A stretch of 64,000 nucleotides of DNA from the NCBI RefSeq assembly GCF_000013405.1, contig NC_007759.1, forward strand, positions 1 to 64,000, written 5' to 3'. Origin of the DNA: Syntrophus aciditrophicus SB (GTDB taxonomy: Bacteria; Desulfobacterota; Syntrophia; Syntrophales; Syntrophaceae). Within the stretch, counting starts at the first letter, position 1. The number at the start of each line of letters is the position of its first letter. A model generated the notes under the pieces. The model was not told where the DNA came from, searched no databases, and saw only the letters and a list, made by a program, of their open reading frames with translations. This document shows positions 26,706 through 36,115 of the stretch, in pieces. Both the position numbers and the translations under genes were made by a program.

Positions 26706-28385
26706 TCACAGCAGGTCGGCCGCCTCACTGATTCCCCGCGCTTCCTCTGCAAGCGAAGAAATTCGAGAGGTTTCTTCGTCGAGGAGAGCCAGGGGTTCTT
26801 TCAGGTCGTGCTGTATCTCAAGAAACAGGCGTTCGAAAATCTGTGTGATCTCCTGATCCAGCCGGCCCCGGAACTCATCCCGTGATTTATCCATCTTCTG
26901 CGAGAAGTCTTTCATAATGGCGCTGCGTTTCCAGAGCAGGGTCACCGCGACCAGCCCGGCGCCCACCGCGGCCAGGATGCCTCCGGTGATGTCAAAGGCA
27001 ATGAGATGCGTCGCCATGGCGATGACGGCCCCAAGAGCGGCGATGCCCCCGCCGGTCAGCGTGAGTTTGCCGAGCTCAGAACCCTGAATGCCTTTTTCGT
27101 CAACAATGTCGGAAATGCGGAGATCCCGGAGCTGGCTCCTCAGCCGTTCGAGGATATCCAGCCGGTCCGCGGCGACAGGGTGGCTCCCCTGCTGTTGACG
27201 CTCCTGCCGATGGGCGATCGCCAGGGACAGATCATCGAGCATGGCCTTCATTTCATCGGAGAGGTCTTTCGAAACGCGTGAGGACTCGGCCTCGATCTCT
27301 TCCTTTGCCGTTTTCTCAAATTTATCCTGGGTTTCCCTGATCCAGGTTTTTACATCCTTATCGCGAAGATAGGGGATGGAGCGGCTCAGGATCGTCCCGA
27401 TCTGCAATCCTTCCCTGAAATCCTCCTCGAGCCGGGAAGCAAGGCGATCGTAGGAAACGCCGAGGCTGTCCACGACCAGGCGCCGGAGCGAATGCGCCTT
27501 TTCCCGACGCCCTTCCACCCTGGCCAGCAGGTCCTGATAAAATGCCTTGTCCTCCGCTATGGCGGCCTCCTCCCGACGCAGTTTCGCGAGGAGGTCGTTG
27601 ACGATCTTGCGGACCGTATCCCGACATCCCTCCAGTTTCATGCGCCAGACCTCGCCGCTCTCGACGGCGTCGCGCAGATATTCCCGAAACTCCGCAAAAC
27701 CGCTGTCCGAGGCTCCGTCAAGTTCCCGCTTCGCGGACACCGTGAACAGAACAGGATTCTGAACGTTCCGTTCATGGGCGTACTGCTTCACCCGCTCCTG
27801 ATTGACGGCAAGCTCCCGCTGGGTGGCCAGATCGGCCTGCTGCAGAACAAAAACGGTTTTCCGGTGCCAGTCCTTGCGTACGAGCGACAGGAGTTCCCAC
27901 GCCGTGGCGGTATGGGGATTCTTGGCCGGAAAAACGAAAATAACCAGGTCGCTCTTCGGGATATAATTCTCCGTAATGGTCTGGTGATTGCGGATGATCG
28001 AGTTCGTGCCCGGCGTGTCCACAATCGTGATATCCCGCAGCACCGTTTTGGGCAGGGTCAGTCTCTCCCAGTAATCCCCCAGGACCGTCTTCGACCGTTC
28101 CTCGCCGTAGGCCAGTTCCTGAATGACGGCCGTGCAGGGGTCCGGAGCGACTTCGCATACATCCTCGCCAAGAAGCGCATTGACGAAGCTGCTCTTTCCG
28201 GACTTGACCTCGCCCACGACAACGAAAAGAGCCACCGACTGCAGAAGCGCCAGACGGTTCTTCAGGATTGCCGACGCCTCGGTTTCCGAACACTTGTCAG
28301 TCAGCGACAGGCATCGCTGGAGAACATCCCGCAGAAAATCATACTTCTGCTTCAGTTCCTGACTGAGGACACGTTGTGCCGCCAT
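26706..28385 (-). CDS. Dynamin-family GTPase
   Basis: A 559-residue bacterial dynamin-like GTPase. The N-terminal G domain has Walker A GEVKSGKSSFVNALLG (about residues 58-73), the switch region TAVIQEL, and DTPGTNS (G3). The middle and C-terminal helices include long coiled coils. Two hydrophobic segments at about 430-480 (LGAVIAMATHLIAFDITGG and LAAVGAGLVAVTLLW) could act as a membrane paddle. Such proteins remodel or repair membranes, and some protect cells during phage lysis. It is a single gene that ends 51 bases from the convergent DUF533 gene. Confidence 0.88.
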   Translation of the reverse strand: MAAQRVLSQELKQKYDFLRDVLQRCLSLTDKCSETEASAILKNRLALLQSVALFVVVGEVKSGKSSFVNALLGEDVCEVAPDPCTAVIQELAYGEERSKTVLGDYWERLTLPKTVLRDITIVDTPGTNSIIRNHQTITENYIPKSDLVIFVFPAKNPHTATAWELLSLVRKDWHRKTVFVLQQADLATQRELAVNQERVKQYAHERNVQNPVLFTVSAKRELDGASDSGFAEFREYLRDAVESGEVWRMKLEGCRDTVRKIVNDLLAKLRREEAAIAEDKAFYQDLLARVEGRREKAHSLRRLVVDSLGVSYDRLASRLEEDFREGLQIGTILSRSIPYLRDKDVKTWIRETQDKFEKTAKEEIEAESSRVSKDLSDEMKAMLDDLSLAIAHRQERQQQGSHPVAADRLDILERLRSQLRDLRISDIVDEKGIQGSELGKLTLTGGGIAALGAVIAMATHLIAFDITGGILAAVGAGLVAVTLLWKRSAIMKDFSQKMDKSRDEFRGRLDQEITQIFERLFLEIQHDLKEPLALLDEETSRISSLAEEARGISEAADLL

Positions 28386-28879
28386 TCAGTTCTCCTTCTC
28401 CGCATGGGGGTGAGTGTATTTTGTTAACCGGCGCTTGGAGAGCGCAGCGGAATCATCGGAATAGGGAATTGCTTCAGTCCTTCAAAATCCAAAGGACAGT
28501 ACCATATTCAAATTACTCTATTTAAAGCAGTGAAACAAATTAATTATAAGGAAAAATTATCTATACTGCCGTTCCCGATGCAGGGTATTGTGTCGCCGGG
28601 TACCGGGATTCCGCAGACCGCCCGCAGACAGGCGCTGGTGAGAATGTGTTGCCCTGCGGATGCGCATCGCAGCCCAATGCCGGCATGTCCGGCAGAGACG
28701 AAGTGGAAGATGTTTCCGCCGAGTGACCTGAAGGGCGGGCATCGGCTGATCCGGATCCGGCTCCCGACTTAACGATTACGGCGGATCGATTAACGATAAG
28801 TTTACGAATACAGCATCCCTTCCATCTTTGCCGCTTTGTCCAGGCGGTTTACAATTCGCGGATTCCGCTTTACGATTGC
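28386..28879. other. Intergenic region with a repeated TTWACGAWT motif
   Basis: No confident gene is present. Toward the right side, six near-copies of a 9-base motif occur in 120 bases: TTAACGATT at 28769, TTAACGATA at 28790, TTTACGAAT at 28801, TTTACAATT at 28848, TTTACGATT at 28869 and TTAACGATT at 28880, which overlaps the stop of the next gene. This may be an operator or iteron-like array, or a chance repeat in a decayed 3' end. The left part holds the promoter region of the dynamin gene, with no clear -35/-10. Confidence 0.4.
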
Positions 28880-30421
28880 TTAACGATTCTCCCGGGCTTT
28901 GAGGCGGTAGCGGGTGGAACGGCCGGCCCCCAGTTTTTCCGCCAGACCCAGGTCAACCAGCAATCCGAAATCTCCGGCCGTAATCGGGCGGGAAACGCCG
29001 AATTCCGCCTCACACTGCCGGCTCGTCAACTCCTGCCCTTCGGCAAGCCATTGCAGCATTGTCCTTTGCCTTTCATTCAAACGCGCCTCCACTGCCGGGG
29101 TTACAGAGAGACGCTTCTCCGGCGTCCGCAGGAGATCGATATTCTCGCCGGGACCGGGAAAGGTGACTTGAAAATAACCCATCTCCGTGTTCAGAATCGG
29201 CAGATCGAGCCCGTGGTTGAGCATGTGGTCGCGCATCCGCCGGAAGCCGCTGCCGCGCTCCTCGATGCGGTGGAAATAGGATAGACACTGGGCCAGAACG
29301 GGATTGCGCGAACAGGGCCGATAATTTCCTCTTCTCAGGCCGGCCAGGGTGATCGGCCGGGGAGGCAGTCCCGGGCTGGAGATGACTATGCGGTCGGCGA
29401 AGACTTCGAGGATGATCTTGCGGCCGGCGTCTTCATACTGACGGTGGGCCACGGCGTTCACCAGGGCCTCGCGCAGGCCGTCGACAGGGTATTCGTCAAG
29501 GCGCACGCGGTTGAGGCCGACAATGCGCATCGGGTGGCGGGTGTTCCGGTCGATAAAGTCGATGGCGCGCTCGATGGCCAGCGGCATCGGACCCCGGATG
29601 TCTTCATGGTCGCGCGGGTCCCCGTCGGGTAACGTGCTCCGGTAGGAATCAGCGAGAATCCGGCATTGAGGAAAGACCGCCGACGGGTCTTTCGCCAGCA
29701 GGACGATCCCGGCGGCGGTGGCGTAATGTTCCCGCAAGGCCGGGTCATACCAGACCAGTCCGCGCAGGACGGCGCCAGCGAGGAGGTCGTCATTGGACAG
29801 CTCATCCGGATTGCAACGCTCGGCAGAGGCGATCAATGTGCGGGCGACGTCCAGGTCGAGGTCGCGCCAGCGGATCCTGTCGAGAGGACGGGATTCGAAG
29901 GCGGAAGTGGCCTCGATGGTCGATTCGGCGATGGAATTTTCGTCATTCGTCGGCGAGATCTCGAACCGCTCCTCCAGCAGGGCGACCAGCGCCTCCCGGA
30001 CTTCCTTCTGGAGTTCGATAACGTTGCCGAAACGTTGATATGTGGGGCCGTCCACATTCAGTTCGTCAAGAAGCCGTACCGTTTCCTCTTCCCGCTTTAC
30101 GCTGCGGTCTCCCCTGATGAAGGCCAGAACGGGAATATCTCTTTCCTTCGCGCGGCGATATTCTGTGTGGGGTAGAGACAGTCCGTCCACAGGCATGCCG
30201 TATTCGGTTCCCACGATGAGCAGATAAACCTGGCATTCGTCGAGAGCTTGCAGGCATCCCTCCAGCGATTCTTGCGGAGAGGCAGGCTCAGTTTCGGAAA
30301 GGACGGGCGTGCAGTTCGCCGACAGGAAAGCGTCGGTATTCAAAAGGTTCTGGACGACCAGCCGCTCGTCTTCCAGTTCCTTCCGGACAGAGCTGATAAA
30401 AACGTTGAGTTTCGTGGTCAT
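28880..30421 (-). CDS. DUF4062 protein with RecG-like/HATPase_c_4 C-terminal region
   Basis: The 513-residue protein starts with a DUF4062 domain (about 1-85): KLNVFISSVRKELEDER, then CQVYLLIVGTEYG. This fold is related to TIR/SLOG-type nucleotide-sensing domains. The middle (about 270-400) resembles the ATP-binding region of RecG-related transcriptional regulators (HATPase_c_4), with LREALVNAVAHRQYED and RIVISSPGLPP and the RNPVLAQCL segment. A C-terminal winged helix ends the protein. The start at 30421 (MTTKLNVF) has AGGAG upstream; a longer frame to 30457 lacks this. Similar proteins occur in defence islands. Its role here is unknown. Confidence 0.78.
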   Translation of the reverse strand: MTTKLNVFISSVRKELEDERLVVQNLLNTDAFLSANCTPVLSETEPASPQESLEGCLQALDECQVYLLIVGTEYGMPVDGLSLPHTEYRRAKERDIPVLAFIRGDRSVKREEETVRLLDELNVDGPTYQRFGNVIELQKEVREALVALLEERFEISPTNDENSIAESTIEATSAFESRPLDRIRWRDLDLDVARTLIASAERCNPDELSNDDLLAGAVLRGLVWYDPALREHYATAAGIVLLAKDPSAVFPQCRILADSYRSTLPDGDPRDHEDIRGPMPLAIERAIDFIDRNTRHPMRIVGLNRVRLDEYPVDGLREALVNAVAHRQYEDAGRKIILEVFADRIVISSPGLPPRPITLAGLRRGNYRPCSRNPVLAQCLSYFHRIEERGSGFRRMRDHMLNHGLDLPILNTEMGYFQVTFPGPGENIDLLRTPEKRLSVTPAVEARLNERQRTMLQWLAEGQELTSRQCEAEFGVSRPITAGDFGLLVDLGLAEKLGAGRSTRYRLKARENR

Positions 30422-30696
30422 TGGGGTGAATCTCCTGCCATGAAAAGCCTCTTCCATAAATATTGTAGTGGGGCATCAAGACGAAATATGGAGATATATT
30501 TATCCTTCATGGAAGGAGAGTTTCAATGATAAATCTCCTTTTTAGAGGAGAATATTGTCTATAAGTCTTCAAGTGTCAGTAATCGGATGATTGCACTTTC
30601 ACTTACCGGGGCTCAACGGAGAACTCCTGCTCTCTTTACGATGTTCAGATCCGTAATCAACCGAATCCTGAGGGGTTGGAAAATCCAGAGGATTAC

Positions 30697-30888
30697 TTAC
30701 ATACCTCGTTGAACGAAAAGCTTGCAGCCCACATCAACGACTTCTGGCGGTATTTCTTTGTCTTTCTCGCGTTTGTGTTTTGAAAACCACGTGCATTTGC
30801 CAAGGAATGTATCACCGGCTAGCTGCTGATATTTGCAATTCCAACAACTATTTCTACTTGCGGAAACTGTACTCTTATGCGCGGTCAT
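30697..30888 (-). CDS. Small cysteine-rich protein, probable zinc-binding
   Basis: The 63-residue product has cysteines at about positions 15, 18, 32 and 55 (CWNC, GKC, VGC), which suggests a zinc site. It ends with PPEVVDVGCKLFV, a pattern I have seen in small hypothetical proteins, though I cannot name the family. It lies 29 bases after the DUF499 gene on the same strand and may be the last gene of that operon. Confidence 0.6.
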   Translation of the reverse strand: MTAHKSTVSASRNSCWNCKYQQLAGDTFLGKCTWFSKHKREKDKEIPPEVVDVGCKLFVQRGM

Positions 30889-30917
30889 CTCAGTTGCACC
30901 CCAAGATATCTTCTCTT

Positions 30918-33900
30918 CTATTCCGTCTCAAATCCCTGACTTGTAAATTTCAGCGTCCGGCTGTTTTCAGTCACAGTGCGGACCACATGATCCGGGGCGC
31001 CCGAGGGAATATCTGCTTCAACCTCCAAGGTCACCGTTACTTTCGCACCGACCAAACCGGAAAGATGTGCAATCACTTCATCGGCAATAAGGCTGGCGTC
31101 ACGTCCGACACGGGTGGCATCAAGGGTGACTGTACCATGAAATCGTTTCGGTTTCAGTGTGCCTGGCGTATCCGACGTTCCTGCTGGACTCCCGTCAGGT
31201 TCTGTTGTTGTCGATTCCCGGCCTCCTGTTGTTCCGGCGATGGTGAGATTGACAGGTTGTTTACTTTTCTCCTCGTCCATCTGTTTGCAGGCGATATCTG
31301 ATTTCACGAGCAGGCCCTGCATTTCACCATCGGCAATTGCAACCTCTTCCCCACAGCGCAACCCCCGGTACCGACCGGTACTTTCATCGTAACTGTCTGC
31401 GAAGGCAAAGGAATCCTGGATCCATAATAATAAGGCTAATCCACTGCGGATCGCACCGATAAGGACGGATGAATCCTTCAGCCGCGGGAGGTAAATAAAG
31501 CTTGCAAAGTCCTCGGCAAGCTGTTTGATCGCCACATGATTATTGTCACGCCAGAGTGGAATCCCGTCCAGCTCCATCCGAAGTCTTGTAGCCGCAAAGC
31601 TCGTAATCAGCAATTCGTCATTCTTCAGTTTTTTGCTCGCCCGCACCGCCAGCGCGTCTTGTCCTGAAAGACGCATGGCCTGCCATTCGATGGGCACTTG
31701 CGGATTTTTCTGTACGGGAACCAGAAGCCACTGATACGTTTCCGGCAGGCGCGCAGTTACAGCGCTGTCTGCCGCAGCCTTCTGGGTTTCGGCCTGCTTC
31801 ACCTGTTGGGGATCAAGATTCAGTCCTTTTTCACCCTTTTCGGCGAGAATAGATTCCCAGGCAAGATACTTCCGGGTCGCCTCATCGAGGTCCTGCATCC
31901 GCGACTTGTCAGCAGCAAGAAAAACAAGGGTGTTGCGATAGCGGCGTGGCGTACTTCCGCGGGACTCAAGAATCGCTTTGGCGACAAGCTCGGCAGCGCT
32001 TCCTGCCCCCTTGCTGTAGGGGTGATTGATTCCAAGAACAACTAAGCGCGAGTCAAGATCATCGGACACGTCCTGTCCCGACTGCGGCAAGGCATGGATG
32101 CGGCTGAAGTCGCCCCTGCGTTCCAGATCTTTGCGCAGGCGTCCATCAAGCTCCAGCAGCACCTTGTCAGGGTCGCGCTTGAGTTGTTCAGCCCTGTCTT
32201 CTGCCAGTTTCGTTACAGTGGGCTGGGTCGAATACCAGAAGCGTGGTCCATCCTGGTATAGGTACGGTGGCTGCACCAGCCAGCCTCCGCAGGGCGTCTC
32301 CGAAAACAGAGGGGGACTCACCCGGCATCACACAGCCGAGTTTCACCTGCCGATCCTCGATACCGCGATGCGCGGCCTGCAGGAGAGGCGCAGAACCCAT
32401 GTAAATGGTGCGTGCAACGCGCCGACAGGCCGCAAATTTGCCGAGATTCGGAACTTCGCCGTCAATCCTGAGCGGCAGAGAATTTGGTCCATCCACATCC
32501 TTTTCAATGATCGGCGCCCAGTTATCGGAAAGGTAGCGTGTCAGCTCAAATTGCACACGCGGATCATCAGTCGCGATATTGGCCGGCATGATGAGTGGGT
32601 TTCTGTCACCCTTTTCCCAAAGACTGTGAATGACGGCTGCCATCAGCCGCAGGACGCCCCGTGTACGTTGGAACTTCACCAGTGTGGACCAGTCGGTGTA
32701 GAGTCGGTCGAAGATCTCCGGATGAATGGGGTAGGCCGCCTTGATACGCTTTTCATAGTCCGCGTCGTGGCAATCCGGAGGAAATTCAGCCTGCTGTGTT
32801 CGGTAAAAGTCTGCAAACCCCCGTGCTACAACATCGCGATCCTTGAACTGGGCAGGATCGGAAAGAGGTTCAAAGAGCCGCCGCCGCACAATTTCAAAGC
32901 CTTCCTCAGCGCTTGCCGGACGCCATGACGACTCTACCCGCCCGACGACATTCCTCAACCTGTCCAGTGCTTCCCGTCCGCGCTGACCTCCCACTTCAGC
33001 GTCATCGGTCTGTGCGTGAGGCGATCCTGTCGTATCCGAAGCGGGAAGGCTGATGACCAGAAGGCAATTTTGGGCCAGTTTGGCCGACTCTGTAAGCACC
33101 TGCGCAAAGGTAAATTGTGTTTCGAAACTGCCTGCAGGCAAATCGCTCTGGTCATGGAGCTGGCGGGCATAGGCCACCCATTCGTCGATCAGGATCAGGC
33201 ATGGTCCATATTCTACAAACAGTTCGCGCAGGACATCGCCGGGGCTTGTTGCCCTCTCATCATCTGCGGCCAGTCGATTGAAAGCTCGCTTAGCCTCGTT
33301 TTCGCCTCCGGCAGCGTATCCCAACTGCCATGCCAGCTCGCCCCAGAGGGTTCGAACGATGGTGCCATCATGCTTGGTCGTCGGATTACCTGGAGAGATC
33401 TTGTTGCCGACAAGGACTACTCGCCGGGCTGCCGGCAGTTGTGTTTTTCCCGCCTCCCGCATGACCGCGTCTATGCCGGGGAGTTCCGTGGGAGCAATGC
33501 CGGAAAACAGGTGGTAGAGCGCCAGCATCGAATGAGTCTTTCCACCGCCGAAGTTGGTTTGAAGCTGTACCACCGGGTCTCCACCCTGACCTGAGAGTCT
33601 CTGCACCGCTCCGACGAGCATTCTTTTCAAGCTGTCCGTAATATAGGTGCGGCGGAAAAATTCCACCGGGTCCCGGTACTCGGCGGTACCTTCGCCCATG
33701 CGCACCTGCCAGAGATCTGCGGCGAACTCGGCTTGCTGATAGTGACCGCTTGCCACATCCCTGTGCGGTATAACCACCTCACGCCACGGTTTGAGATTAC
33801 CGGATACCGTGCTTTCGATGGCCGCCCCGGCACTTTTGCGTTTCTCACTACGCACCTGCTCGTCATAACGCAGGCGCATAAGCTCCATTTTCATCTTTTC

Positions 33901-34290
33901 GATTTCATCGGTTTGTGATGCGGAGATGGCGGACAAAAGCCTTCCTGCGGAATCAAGGATTCGATAGATATCGTCTCCGGAGAAAGACTCCTGATGAGCC
34001 CATTTGTTGCGGTAGTCCCGCAGTTCACTCACCAGACTCCGCTCCGTGTGTCCCAGAGTCTGACGGAAAACTTCATTCCAGGATTCCCACATCAGTTTAA
34101 GTAGAGGGGCGACGTCCCAGTCCGCAATCGGTTTCCTGGCATTCAGGCGATCATCACCAATAAAGCGCTCTATTTTGGCGGATGCTCCATCCCGGTAACT
34201 GTTTTTGAATTCACGTGCGATAAAAGGGCTAAGACCGCTCTTCAGAAGTTCCAGTGCTTTACGGGCACGTTCATGGTTTGTTATGGCCAT
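30918..34290 (-). pseudogene. DUF499 ATPase with Swt1-like HEPN N-terminus, frameshifted
   Basis: From ATG 34290 (AGGAG 7 bases upstream) the first frame has an N-terminal Swt1-like HEPN domain (about 1-125), including RNKWAH (R-x4-H, the HEPN RNase motif). A P-loop NTPase follows, with NFGGGKTHS (about 246-254) and ILIDEWVAYARQL (Walker B). After GDALRRLAGAAT the protein continues in another frame as YLYQDGPRFWYSTQPTVTK and runs to 30918. The switch lies near 32264-32267 and is explained by one extra base. Joined, it is about 1120 residues. DUF499 ATPases accompany DUF1156 methylases in defence operons. Here it would be inactive unless the shift is an error. Confidence 0.85.
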
Positions 34291-34294
34291 AAAT

Positions 34295-34897
34295 TCACTC
34301 CTGCCTCATGGCACTATGACGAGCTTTCTTTCGTATTTCCATATTATTGATAACCTGATGCACTCCTTTGATGAAAAATTGGAAACTTATTGAAAAATTC
34401 TCCGTTTCCCGAAGCGGCATGGCCGTGCCCATCTGACGGGTGCCTTCTATTTTTCTGAATTCGGGTATTAGTTTCACAAGTTCGGAAGAAGGACTACCGA
34501 GACGATCCGGATTTCTGTATTTAGCCTTTCGATTAAGTCCGGTCAGCCTTGGGCGGTTATAGACATCTGCTAGGACATCCATTACACCAAGGTACCATGA
34601 CTCCAACTCTTGGCAGACTATGCGAATCAGGACATCCGATTGCCCTCCTCCTTTGCAAAGATCCATAAGTCTTTTTTTGACAAAATAGCAATCGGCACCA
34701 TCATTATCGCGGACAATGACGAATACCCCCCGACGAAATGCCTTGAGCTTTCGAGGAATGCTCTTCTCCAGATCCTGTTTGCCTTCATGGGTGATGCAGA
34801 GATATTCAAGATCGGGCAGGAACCGCGGCAAGAATTCCTCGAGAAAGACCTTCATTGAAGGTTCTTCCAGAAGGAAAATAATCTTTTCCATCGACAT
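34295..34897 (-). CDS. DUF4276 family protein, TOPRIM-like
   Basis: The 200-residue protein begins IIFLLEEPSMKVFLEEFLP, followed by FVIVRDNDGADC and CQELESWYLG. The early Glu and the D-x-D pair resemble the metal site of TOPRIM folds, consistent with DUF4276. The start is set at ATG 34897 (or 34906), overlapping the end of the AAA ATPase gene upstream. DUF4276 proteins are often the partners of AAA_21 ATPases, and such ATPase/TOPRIM pairs (PARIS, AbiL and RloAB type) act as abortive defence. Which of these it resembles most cannot be decided by eye. The DUF499 gene starts 4 bases after. Confidence 0.75.
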   Translation of the reverse strand: MSMEKIIFLLEEPSMKVFLEEFLPRFLPDLEYLCITHEGKQDLEKSIPRKLKAFRRGVFVIVRDNDGADCYFVKKRLMDLCKGGGQSDVLIRIVCQELESWYLGVMDVLADVYNRPRLTGLNRKAKYRNPDRLGSPSSELVKLIPEFRKIEGTRQMGTAMPLRETENFSISFQFFIKGVHQVINNMEIRKKARHSAMRQE

Positions 34898-34899
34898 AG

Positions 34900-36093
34900 T
34901 TACCATGCCCCTTTGAAAACGCCTTGACGCCAGAGGGCTCCTGGGTGATCGCCTTCGGCAACCAGTCGCTTGAGAACTTCACTGTCCGCACCGCGATAAA
35001 TGGTCGAATAACCGTCTTTCTTGGATAACCAGTATATTTCGTCCAGATACAATCCATTCATAAACTCAGGAGAATGAGTCGATATGAACACCTGGCCGCC
35101 CCTTCTCGCATAATCACGAAATTCTTCAGCCAGCTCCTGCAAAAGTTCCGGGTAAAGTTGGTTTTCCGGTTCTTCTACTGCCAGAAGCGGAAAGGGGTTG
35201 GGGTCGTGCAGCAGCACCAAATAAGCAAACATTTTGATGGTTCCATCGGATACATACCGGGCAATGAAGGGATCTTTAAATGCCCCGTCTTGAAAACGTA
35301 GCACCAGTCTCCCGTCTTCCGTAGGTTTTGCTTCCACTTTTTCCACTCCGGGGATGCGTCTTTTCATGGCATCGAGGATGTTGTTGAAACGATCAGGGTG
35401 ATGATCGTAGAGGAATTGTGCCACTTGGGCAACATTATCTCCCCGCGTGGAAAGATGTTCGGCATATCCCTCCTCGGCGCTGGGCCGGGCGTCGGCTATA
35501 TGAAAATCGGTGATATGCCAGTTTTCAATGAGATTGCGGAATTCGGAGACCACACGGAACTCTTTAAACTGTCCCAATCCCTTGATCGCGAGTACCGTAG
35601 GCTCATCCAGAATGTATTCCTTCCTTTCCACCTTCACCCCAGGCTTCCCATACATGGCTTCGTTGGTGACGGCCGTTCCTCTGCCTCTTGAAAAATCGAC
35701 GAAATGCCAAGGTTGACCGCGCTGCCCCCTGCGGAACTTGAGCACTTCTCGGTCCACAACGACTCTGCCACCTTCAAAAGCCACGGATAGTTCGTAAGTA
35801 GCCAGTCTTCCCCCGGTTTCGCGAAACTTCAGTGTAATGGAGATGGGCCCCTCGGTTCCCCTACTGACCAGTTCCTTGAAACCTCCCCGCCTGGCGACGG
35901 CCTTTGCCGCATTCTGGGCAAGGGAGTCTTTCAAAAATGAAAAAACATCGAAAATTGTTGATTTTCCCGCGCCATTCTCGCCAACAAACACAGCGAGTCG
36001 CGATAATTTGTTCAGTGAGGCCTGCTTAAATAAACGATAATTCTGAATATCAATACTCTCAATCTGCATACCCTGTATTTGCATTCCAGCCAT
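34900..36093 (-). CDS. AAA family (AAA_21/RecF-like) ATPase
   Basis: The 397-residue ATPase has Walker A VGENGAGKSTIFDV (about residues 37-50) and, near the C-terminus, an ABC-like signature region with LLAVEEPENQLYPELLQEL (Walker B, Glu pair) and FISTHSPEFMNGL (H-loop). This layout fits OLD/RecF-type AAA_21 proteins found with TOPRIM-like partners. The AGGAG ribosome site 9 bases upstream supports the start at 36093. The gene lies between the DUF1156 remnant (22 bases away) and the DUF4276 gene (overlapping). It probably senses or loads the partner nuclease. Confidence 0.85.
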   Translation of the reverse strand: MAGMQIQGMQIESIDIQNYRLFKQASLNKLSRLAVFVGENGAGKSTIFDVFSFLKDSLAQNAAKAVARRGGFKELVSRGTEGPISITLKFRETGGRLATYELSVAFEGGRVVVDREVLKFRRGQRGQPWHFVDFSRGRGTAVTNEAMYGKPGVKVERKEYILDEPTVLAIKGLGQFKEFRVVSEFRNLIENWHITDFHIADARPSAEEGYAEHLSTRGDNVAQVAQFLYDHHPDRFNNILDAMKRRIPGVEKVEAKPTEDGRLVLRFQDGAFKDPFIARYVSDGTIKMFAYLVLLHDPNPFPLLAVEEPENQLYPELLQELAEEFRDYARRGGQVFISTHSPEFMNGLYLDEIYWLSKKDGYSTIYRGADSEVLKRLVAEGDHPGALWRQGVFKGAW

Positions 36094-36115
36094 AACTGCT
36101 TACTCCTGATGGTCT

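Noticed and set aside
28530-28772. An 80-residue plus-strand frame in the gap between the dynamin and DUF4062 genes
   Set aside because: Its Pro/Arg/Cys-rich sequence and lack of a ribosome site or homology make it a likely chance frame.
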